Made by a program: the position numbers and the translations under genes
The notes under the pieces: model-generated
Told to the model about the DNA's origin: nothing
The model's database searches: none
Seen by the model: the letters and a program-made list of their open reading frames with translations, nothing else
NCBI GenBank assembly: GCA_029834535.1
Contig: JAQMWT010000302.1
Span: 1-20,982, forward strand
DNA length: 20,982 nt
Direction: 5' to 3'
DNA from: Chrysophaeum taylorii
Taxonomy: Eukaryota; Sar; Pelagophyceae; Pelagomonadales; Pelagomonadaceae
Shown here: positions 14,639 to 20,982 of the stretch, piece by piece
Layout of the letters: each line of letters begins with the position of its first letter
Numbering within the stretch: position 1 is the stretch's first letter

Positions 14639-15616
14639 ATGCAGCAGCTCTTCGTGAGGCTCCCCTGGGCGAGGACGGCCGTGGTCCTCCTCCGGGATGA
14701 CTCCAAGGAGGAGGAGGAGGAGGAGGAGGAGGACCTCTCGCGCGAAATTTTCGATCGGTGCGTCGGAGGCGACGCGGCCGCGTTGGCGCGATGGCGATCG
14801 GGGACGCGGCTGAGGACGCGTGGGCAGCGAGCTGTCGCCGAGATCCGCGACGGCGACGAGATCGAGGTGAAGGTGGTGGGTGTGGGTGGCATCGATTTCC
14901 AGAATCGCGTCGGGTCCAAGCCAGGATCGGGCGGCGTGCAGTCGTCCGAGCAGGCGAATATTGATCGTCGCGAACGACTCAGAAAGCTTGCCCTCGAGAC
15001 CGTCGATCTCAACAAGGACCCGTATTTCATGCGGAACCACCTCGGCACCTTCGAATGCAAGCTCTGCCTCACGCTCCACAACACCGAGGGTAACTACCTG
15101 GCGCACACCCAGGGCAAGCGTCACCAGCAAAATCTCGCCCGACGCGCGTTCAAGGAGTCGACCGCTCCGATCGCGCCGACGACTAAGACGTACGTCGAGA
15201 AGCGCCACACCATCAAGATCGGGCGGCCGGGCTACAAGGTCACCAAGAGCCGCGACCTCGGCACCAAGCACCGCATGCTCCTCTTCGAGATCGACTACCC
15301 GGAGGCCGCGGACGACGTCCAGCCCCGACACCGCTTCATGTCCGCCTACGAACAACGCGTCGAGCCCCCCGACAAGCGATACCAGTACCTCCTCTTCGCT
15401 TGCGACCCCTACGAGACCATCGCCTTCAAAATCCCCAACCACGACATCGACAAGGACCCGGAGCACTTTTTCTCCAACTGGGACCCCGTCTCAAAAAAAT
15501 TTACGCTCTCCCTCATGTTCGCCGACACCCAGCCGGCAAACAGCAACGCCAGCAGCGCCACCGCTTCGGGTCCAACCAAGCACCGGGCTACCCTGACCTA
15601 CGACACGCGCTACTAG
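14639..15616 (+). CDS. Splicing factor 3A subunit 2 (SF3a66/Prp11) homologue
   Basis: Predicted 325-residue homologue of SF3A2, a U2 snRNP component needed for branch-site recognition in the nucleus. From residue 86 it follows the family closely: DFQNRVGSKPGSGG, DRRERLRKLALETVDLNKDP, then a U1-type C2H2 zinc finger (Cys140, Cys143, His156, His162 in FECKLCLTLHNTEGNYLAHT), KIGRPGYKVTKSRD, and PRHRFMSAYEQRVEPPDKRY. The core ends near 300, and the proline-rich C-terminal tail of animal SF3A2 is absent, as in fungi and plants. Oddly, family members normally start with MDFQ or MDYQ, but here the codon is ATC (Ile85), and the frame stays open 84 residues upstream to an ATG, with eight Glu in a row from (GAG)n. 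I see no splice that would supply a Met just before DFQ. Single exon. Identity is certain; the start is not. Confidence 0.93.
   Translation: MQQLFVRLPWARTAVVLLRDDSKEEEEEEEEDLSREIFDRCVGGDAAALARWRSGTRLRTRGQRAVAEIRDGDEIEVKVVGVGGIDFQNRVGSKPGSGGVQSSEQANIDRRERLRKLALETVDLNKDPYFMRNHLGTFECKLCLTLHNTEGNYLAHTQGKRHQQNLARRAFKESTAPIAPTTKTYVEKRHTIKIGRPGYKVTKSRDLGTKHRMLLFEIDYPEAADDVQPRHRFMSAYEQRVEPPDKRYQYLLFACDPYETIAFKIPNHDIDKDPEHFFSNWDPVSKKFTLSLMFADTQPANSNASSATASGPTKHRATLTYDTRY
14708..14731 (+). repeat. (GAG)8 coding repeat in the SF3A2-like N-terminal extension
   Basis: Eight GAG codons give a Glu tract (residues 24-31). The repeat lies in the unusual N-terminal extension and could be polymorphic in length. 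Confidence 0.9.
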
Positions 15617-15717
15617 TAGGCAGGCAGGTAACGTTTTCGTTCTTAAGACCGTTGAGAAAGGATCTGTGTTGAACCCTCCAACCCCCTCCTTTGCTGCTCT
15701 GCTCTGCTGCGCGCGTA

Positions 15718-17714
15718 ATGTGTTATGCAATGGTGTTGGCAGTGGGCCTCGCCGCCGGGTGGAAGCAAGGGGGTCGGGCGTTGTTGGGTCCGTTGGTGCG
15801 GCGGCGAGGAGGGATCCTCGGCGCGACGACGATCATCCCCGGCGAGGAGGTGAGCGCCGTCGAAGGGAAGGTGGACGTCGCGGGGTTCGAGTCGGCCAAG
15901 GCGGTGGGCGAGGATTTGCGGGCGTCGGGGTCGGTGCGCATGCGGTTCGCGCCATCACCAACGGGGTCTTTGCACGTGGGCGGGGCGCGGACGGCTCTGT
16001 ACAACTGGCTCGCGGCGCGCAAGGCTGGCGGGCAGTTCTTGATTCGAATCGAAGACACGGACCTCGCTCGGAGCACGCGCGAGTCCGAGGAGTCGATGCT
16101 CGCGGACCTCGAGTGGCTGGGGCTGGATTGGGACGAGGGCCCGCGCGTTTCGGGGCCGGCCGAGCGGTACCGGCAGTCGGAGCGGTCCGACCTGTACGTG
16201 ACGGCGGCGAAAGCCCTGGTTTCGAGCGGGCGCGCGTACCCGTGCTTCTGCTCGGAAGAGGAGCTCGAGGCGAAGCGACGTGCCGCGCAGGCGGCGGGGC
16301 AGCAGGTTGCGTACGACGGGACGTGGCGCGACGCGGATCCCGAAGAGGTGCGGCGTCGGATCGAGGCGGGCGAGCCGCACACCATCAGGTTCAGGGCGCC
16401 GGTCGGCGCGGTCGTCGCGATCGACGACCTGATTCGCGGACGCGTCGAATGGGACGTCCAAGCGACCATCGGAGATTTTATTTTGCTGCGATCGAGCGGC
16501 GTCCCCGTCTACAACTTTTGCGTCGCCGTCGACGACGCGTTGATGGGCATCTCGACGGTCGTTCGGGCCGAGGAGCACCTGACCAACACGGTGCGACAGC
16601 TCTTGGTGCTCGAGGCGCTCGGCTTCGAGCCACCCGGCTACGCCCACGCCTCGCTGATTCTCGGTTCGGACCGCTCCAAGCTCTCGAAGCGCCACGGCGC
16701 GACGAGCTGCGGCCAGTTTAGGGAGCGAGGGTACCTGCCCGACGCGATGATTAATTACCTCGCGCTTCTCGGCTGGAACGACGGGACCGACCAAGAGGTG
16801 TATACGCGCGACGAGCTCGTAGAGGCGTTCGACCTTTCCCGCGTCGTGCCGTCCCCCGCCATGTTCGACGACCAAAAGCTCCGGTGGCTCAACGGCCAGC
16901 ACCTCCGTAAGATGCCGGTCGACGACCTCGCTTTCGTCGCCGCCGACCACTTCCGCGACCGCCTCGACCTCGAGACCCCCGACCTCGACTTCGTGCGGGC
17001 GGCGACGAAGATGGCCCAGCCCAAGGCCGACCTCGTGTCGGACATTGTCGACCTCTCGCTCGACGCCCTCCAGTACCCGCTCGTGAACACCTTGGCGAGG
17101 GAAGACGACGCGAAGCTCGCGGCCGTTCTAGACGACGGCTTTGCCGACTTCGCGACGACGCTGTGTCGCAGCTACGACCGCGGCGAGGCCCCCGCCGTGT
17201 GCTACGCCGACGGCGTCGACAACAACACCACCTTTGCAAAATGGATCAAGTCGCTCGGCGAGGCCACCGACCGCAAAAAAAAACGGCTCTTTATGCCCGT
17301 GCGCCTCGCGCTCACTGGACGCCTCGAGGGTCCCGACGTCGCCGACCAACTCGAAACCCTCCGCGCGGCCGTGCGAGCCGAGGTCCCGAGCCCCAAGCTC
17401 GCCCCCATCGAATGCCGCATCGCCCAGCTCCGCAAGTGGGCCACCGCCTCGGCGTCCGACGCGAGCCTCGCCTCGGATGATGGCATCCCCAGCAGTCGCC
17501 ACCGCGCCCCGCAGGTCGGTTTTCCCGTTGTCTGAGTGGACCGTGACTGCGAGTGACTTTTATTCTGCAGGCTGTCGCGCCGCCTCTCACCTTTGAGGAC
17601 TTCCAGAAGCTCCGCCACGTTTACGAGGCCCATCGCCGCGACCTCTGCGAGGACGAGCGCGCGATGTATGACGTCTTGGTCGCGGCCTACGCATCCGTGC
17701 GACGGTCGTCCTGA
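15718..17714 (+). CDS. Glutamyl-tRNA synthetase, bacterial type (organellar)
   Basis: Predicted 646-residue class I aminoacyl-tRNA synthetase that attaches glutamate to tRNA-Glu, probably in plastid and/or mitochondrion. Plastid Glu-tRNA also feeds tetrapyrrole synthesis. Exons are 15718-17514 and 17571-17714, with a 56-nt phase-0 intron (GTCGGT...CTGCAG). The Rossmann fold starts at residue 74: RMRFAPSPTGSLHVGGARTA carries the HIGH motif (HVGG, 86-89). IEDTD (111-115), AEEHLTNT (284-291) and KLSKR (321-325, the KMSKS motif) follow. The helical anticodon-binding part runs to about 560. Residues 1-70 form a presequence with a short hydrophobic start (MVLAVGLAAGW). ATG at 15718 is the first; 15730 is an alternative. 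A C-terminal extension of about 80 residues (including FEDFQKLRHVYEAHRRD) lies beyond the bacterial length and is partly encoded by exon 2. Intron retention would end the protein at 17535 with the catalytic core intact. Confidence 0.94.
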
Positions 17715-17827
17715 TACTTTAAAGCACCCACAGCGGGGTACGCCCCCTACTCTAGTAGGCGGGCCCGCGGCGCACTCCAGTGCACCCCGACCGTCCACGG
17801 CGGGCCCCAAAACGTAAGGTTTGTGAA

Positions 17828-17852
17828 ATCGATCGATCGATCGATCGATCGA
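17828..17852. repeat. (ATCG)6 tetranucleotide repeat between convergent genes
   Basis: Six ATCG units in the 158-bp gap between the stop codons of GluRS and PAP/fibrillin. The unit is self-complementary, so the run is also a palindrome. Confidence 0.9.
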
Positions 17853-17872
17853 GAACGCCCCCTTCGATACCA

Positions 17873-18567
17873 TCACGGCGCGCGGCGCTTGAGAACGTAG
17901 ACGTTGGGAGGGGCGTCTTTCTTGCCCTGGGCCCGGAGGATCCGGAAGTCCGAATCGAGGTAGGTCATCTCCCAGGTCCCCTTGGCCGTGAGCGGCTTCT
18001 TCGTGACGCTCTGTCCGAACAGAAAAAACTCAATGAACTCAAAGTTGACGGTCCAGGTGTCGGGACCCTCGACATCCCAGGTCGCCCCCAACTTCCCCGT
18101 GAGGAGCGGGAGCTCGACGAGGTTGACGTATGAGCCGGCGCCGAGGTCGATGATCTGCGAAACGGTACCCACAAACGGCCCGAGCGCGCCCGCGCTGCTC
18201 CCCTTTGTCGTCGTGTACACCTACGAGGGTGGCTCGCCCAACGGAGGACGGACGGACGGACGGACGGACGGACGGACGGAGACGGACTCACGAGCTGCCA
18301 CGTCCCGTCGAGGAGCCCCGACGTCGCTATGTCGGCGGTCGGGTTGGCGTTCTCGAGCCCGGCGATGAGCGCCGCGATCTCGGCCGCTGCTTCGTCGCTG
18401 GCGCGAATGCCGTTCTCGGTGCCAGCCGACAGTCGTTCGATGGCCGCTTTAGCGTCGGGCGCAGCGATACTCTCGCTCGCCGCGGCGCCGAGGGGTCCGA
18501 GGGGGCGCGCCGGCCGCACGCCCCGTGCGACCATCCCCGCAGCGAGTGAACAAAACAACACCAACAT
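17873..18567 (-). CDS. PAP/fibrillin (plastoglobulin) domain protein
   Basis: Predicted 207-residue plastid lipid-associated protein. Exons on the minus strand are 18567-18292 and 18220-17873, with a 71-nt phase-0 intron (GTGAGT...TCGTAG). The diagnostic PAP/fibrillin start is split by the intron: LENANPTADIATSGLLDGTW then QL-VYTTTKGSSAG. The lipocalin-like barrel follows (QIIDLGAGSYVNLVEL), and the family's C-terminal strand is YLDSDFRILRAQGKKD...VYVLKR. Fibrillins bind hydrophobic molecules such as quinones and fatty acids at plastoglobules and thylakoids. The N-terminus MLVLFCSLAAGMVARG is signal-peptide-like, and residues 17-40 are Arg/Pro/Ala-rich and resemble a transit peptide, so import into a complex plastid is likely. 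I chose the ATG at 18567 because it starts the leader. It converges with GluRS. Confidence 0.9.
18246..18277. repeat. (GGAC)8 microsatellite inside the PAP/fibrillin intron
   Basis: Eight GGAC units (GTCC on the coding strand) fill about half of the 71-nt intron, near the donor site. Confidence 0.9.
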
Positions 18568-18710
18568 TGATGGAACTTGAGAGTGACGTGGCGTCACCTC
18601 TTCGGGTAACGGACTTATTTTTTCTCGACGGCATGAGCCCAGGACGAGGTCTCTCCTGCACAGTGTCATCAGCTAAAATCACCAAGGCTTGTGCCTCTAA
18701 TTATAATCAA

Positions 18711-19520
18711 TTAAGTAACAACGAGAGCGCGTCGCGCGTCTTGAATCCGTCGGAGCGCGCGAAGGCTGTTGGGGTAGACTCGGTCGAGGTCGGCCGCGGT
18801 GGCGAGTCTGTTGGCGCGCGCGATGATTACGGAGGGGGGCACCTGGACGACCTTACGGCCGCGGCGGTGGGAGGTAATCTTTGAGGCGGCGAGCACCGCG
18901 CTGCGCGCGGTGCGAATCTTGTCGTTAAAGGATCCGGTATTGCGGACTCTCGTCATCGGTATCGGGCCTCGCCACGAGGCAAGAGTTTGCTCACCCAAAG
19001 CGACTGCTTGGGTGTAGGACTCCGTGCGAGCCGCGTTCCCTAGCGAGTATGCATCGGGCGGCGCGACATCGAGGTGCACTACGGCGTCATACCGCGCCTC
19101 GAGCTCTTGCTGTGACGTGTCGAGAAGCTCGAGCAGGCGCGGCCAATCGTCGACGTAAGCGCGACTGTCTAGGACGCCGCGATCGCAGACGACGAGCCCG
19201 CCACGCGCTATCGCGGCGTTTTCAAGCGATATCTTGAGCTCAACGAGCCACGCTTCCCACAGCAAGTCGCGATCCGGTTGGTTATGAGAAAAAGGCAGTT
19301 GACCGCCTGCACGATGATACAGCGTAGCGGCTTCCGGCACTCGTGTGACTCCCTCAAGGGAATCAATAGTGCTCGTCTTGCCGCTGCAGGGACCGCCCGT
19401 CACCACGACAACGCGCAGTGCCTCGCCGCTGAGCGCGACAAGCAGCATCCGCCAACTCATTGCAAACCAACTCATCGCGGAAAGATAAGTCGTCATGGAG
19501 TACGGGAGTACAGTCGTCAT
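18711..19520 (-). CDS. AAA_28 / Ttd14-like P-loop NTPase
   Basis: Predicted 269-residue P-loop protein of the AAA_28 group, which includes the NadR kinase-like domain and the N-terminal domain of Ttd14 from Drosophila. Walker A is GGPCSGKT (42-49). VPEAATLYHRAGGQLPF (61-77) corresponds to the VPE(T/A)AT motif of Ttd14-like proteins. The Walker B-like segment is LVVCDRGVLDSRAYV (109-123). YDAVVHLDVAPPDAY (144-158) is followed by a conserved Arg-rich lid with TESYTQAVALGEQ and W183 (ASWRG). These proteins are thought to be small-molecule or nucleotide kinases or GTP-binding trafficking factors; the substrate here is unknown. Residues 16-34 (MSWFAMSWRMLLVALSGEA) are hydrophobic just ahead of the first strand, like a leader, which is unusual for this family. 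Start at ATG 19520; internal Mets at 9, 16, 21 or 25 are possible. Single exon, 143 bp upstream of the PAP/fibrillin start. Confidence 0.82.
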   Translation of the reverse strand: MTTVLPYSMTTYLSAMSWFAMSWRMLLVALSGEALRVVVVTGGPCSGKTSTIDSLEGVTRVPEAATLYHRAGGQLPFSHNQPDRDLLWEAWLVELKISLENAAIARGGLVVCDRGVLDSRAYVDDWPRLLELLDTSQQELEARYDAVVHLDVAPPDAYSLGNAARTESYTQAVALGEQTLASWRGPIPMTRVRNTGSFNDKIRTARSAVLAASKITSHRRGRKVVQVPPSVIIARANRLATAADLDRVYPNSLRALRRIQDARRALVVT

Positions 19521-19574
19521 GTTGAACTGCGAACATTCTGAGGGTAAGTGTTGACGTCAGTCACCACTTAGATA
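19521..19574. promoter_or_regulatory. 5' flank of the Ttd14-like gene
   Basis: The short stretch before the minus-strand ATG at 19520 must contain or adjoin its promoter. I see no TATA box or repeated motif. The adjoining ankyrin relic begins at about 19575, so the promoter may lie partly within the relic. Confidence 0.3.
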
Positions 19575-19841
19575 TTGCCGCGAGGTGACTTCCTCGTTGC
19601 GCGGCTTGTGCTCGAACACGGCACGAACATCAACCAGTGCGAAAGCGGTGGCGCCTCGCGGCTTCGCACGGCAGAATTGATGTCGTACGCCTTGTGGTTG
19701 AGTGTGAAAGCTTCGGCGCCTCGCCATTTCATGCGGCGAGTCGGAATGCTGTCGCGCATGCTCGAACGCAACGCGAATGTCAATCAGGCTGAGAGTGCTG
19801 TCTCCTCACCGCTACTACTACTGCTTCTACTGGAGAGTTAA
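19575..19841 (+). pseudogene. Decayed ankyrin repeats
   Basis: Three degenerate ankyrin units are spread over two frames. VARLVLEHGTNINQCESGGA is in one frame. RIDVVRLVVECESFGASPFH and AASRN lie in the next frame (from about 19673). GMLSRMLERNANVNQAESAV returns to the first. The second unit has lost the GADVN-type turn. These frame changes and losses mark a relic. The units resemble those at 6689-7040 in style (LVLEHG, NINQ), suggesting a common ankyrin family, but the DNA is not closely similar. Confidence 0.65.
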
Positions 19842-20835
19842 AACGACAGTGTTGCGACAGTGCTCGTGGTTCTCGCGTATCGACTCGATACGAGGCGATG
19901 ACCGAGGTGAGGTCGATCCCGCAAATCATGCAATTGGTTTCAGCGAGGATTGCTGTGGTTGCAGTGCGCCGATCCGACTTGTGTGTCACCTGAAAGCCGG
20001 AGATTTCATGAGCCGGAACACTCCGCCGAACCCAGGAACGATCCTTCAGACAGCCACACCGTCGGAAGTACCACGCCAGACGACGAAAGTGAGACAAAAC
20101 ACAATGCACGGGGGTCTCATGGACACCAAGCTGGAACGAGCACGTATCGCTTGCTGATGCGCTCGCTTCAAACCACCGCTACCATTAACCATGTGCTCGC
20201 AAATACCCCGCGCGAGCGCTCAGGCACATGCGCGTAGAAGAGGCAAACGAAGATTGCTCGAAACGGCAGGCCTAGGTGTAAAGATTCGTTGGGTATGGAA
20301 GAGGCGCTGCGACACTCGACTAGTACGTGGAATTTGATGAGAGCTCGCGCCTCCAGGACTACTACATATTGACCAAAACAGGGAGAAGGGTGACCGCCCT
20401 ATCATTGACAGGTGGACGAGGCTGTTGCAGCTCCGCGGCATCCATACGCGGGCGTCCTGGAGGAGCGCGCTTCGTTAGTTCGATGCGCCGAAGAGGGAGG
20501 TGCGAGCGCACGAAGAAATTGCACTACGTCTACATATAGGGCAGATACCACTCGAGCTCGCTCGGCAGCGCGTTCGATTTTTTTTTTTGGGGGGGGCTCG
20601 CTTGTGCGGGAAGAGCGCAAGCAAGGCACCCGGCGCGTGCTCGTCCAACTAAATTTATGGATTATATGTAACGGCCGACAGGAAGGCTGCTCACAATAAA
20701 CAGCATATTATTATCGCACGAAGTCGAGGTTCCTAGTATGTAATGCGCAAAAGTCCTCAGTGGTTTTTCGGCTGTAGCCAGGAGCCCAGCACGCCGGCCA
20801 GCGGACGAAAGGAGCGTGGTGGCGCCGCTAGTCTC

Positions 20836-20867
<32 letters not shown>
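20836..20867. repeat. (GAT)n trinucleotide repeat
   Basis: About ten and a half GAT units with no interruption. Confidence 0.95.
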
Positions 20868-20868
<1 letters not shown>

Positions 20869-20905
20869 ATTGAGAATATGCATGATAAAGGCGGCGCAAG
20901 AAGGA

Positions 20906-20929
20906 GGGAGGGAGGGAGGGAGGGAGGGA
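20906..20929. repeat. (GGGA)6 tetranucleotide repeat
   Basis: Six GGGA units, followed by a GGAT and further G-rich sequence. The strand could form a G-quadruplex. Confidence 0.9.
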
Positions 20930-20982
20930 TGGAGGGGCATAAACCGGAGAAGGCTCTTTTTTCTTGGATGGCTGTTGCTTTG

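Larger units (their letters stand above)
19842..20982. other. No gene recognised; simple repeats at the end
   Basis: A frame at 19950-20237 is open and rich in Ser, Thr, Asp, Glu and His (for example PSDSHTVGSTTPDDESETKH). It is in the same frame as the last ankyrin unit but separated by several stops. It could be the eroded tail of that gene, since the first ankyrin relic also ends in Ser/Pro- and acid-rich sequence. Nothing else is recognisable. A T10-G7 junction lies at about 20579-20597. Confidence 0.4.

Noticed and set aside
14594..15466. Minus-strand open frame continuing upstream of the MATE start
   Set aside because: It is antisense to the well-conserved SF3A2 coding region; the MATE protein has a clear leader starting at the ATG at 14593.
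1..20982. Prokaryotic or phage origin, CRISPR arrays, operons
   Set aside because: Introns, SF3A2 and plastid-type proteins show a eukaryotic nuclear genome. The repeats present are microsatellites, palindromes and duplicated fragments, not spaced arrays.

Overview
This is a nuclear window from a eukaryote, most likely a unicellular alga with a plastid of secondary (complex) origin. Four things support this. A splicing factor (SF3A2) is encoded. Three genes carry short GT-AG introns (52, 55, 56 and 71 nt). A PAP/fibrillin, a DUF493 protein, a bacterial-type glutamyl-tRNA synthetase and an EDS5-like MATE transporter are all present, which is a plastid-leaning set. Most of their products begin with a short hydrophobic leader like an ER signal peptide, as expected for complex plastids or the secretory pathway. 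A stramenopile (for example pelagophyte-like) or haptophyte source is my inference; no marker in the window settles it.

Layout. Positions 1-1103 hold no recognisable gene. Block A (1104-4447) is compact: a TauD-like dioxygenase (-) and a prolyl-4-hydroxylase-like oxygenase (+) diverge from a 91-bp gap, and a DUF493/YbeD-like protein (-) and an unknown charged protein (+) diverge from a gap of only 21 bp. Region B (about 4448-12983) is gene-poor and full of relics: a decayed ankyrin-repeat gene, a 228-bp inverted copy of part of it 4 kb away with only three mismatches, shuffled short repeats, and palindrome clusters. In the middle lies a degraded or frameshifted homologue of synapsin, the ATP-grasp protein best known from animal synaptic vesicles. 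A short acidic ORF and an unknown six-helix membrane protein follow it on the same strand. Block C (12984-19520) is compact again: MATE transporter (-) and SF3A2 (+) diverging from 45 bp, then glutamyl-tRNA synthetase (+), PAP/fibrillin (-) and a Ttd14-like P-loop protein (-). From 19521 to the end there is a further ankyrin relic and simple repeats.

How the genes relate. Nothing forms an operon, as expected for a nuclear genome. The recurring theme is very short shared promoters between divergent housekeeping or plastid genes. GluRS, PAP/fibrillin, DUF493 and the MATE protein could all serve the plastid, but their products act in different processes (translation, lipid or thylakoid maintenance, unknown, export).

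The strongest unusual signals are the synapsin-like locus, with an in-frame stop that may be a 48-nt intron and three reading-frame changes all in the same direction, and the very recent inverted ankyrin duplication, in which both copies carry a stop at the same codon (TAA in one, TAG in the other).
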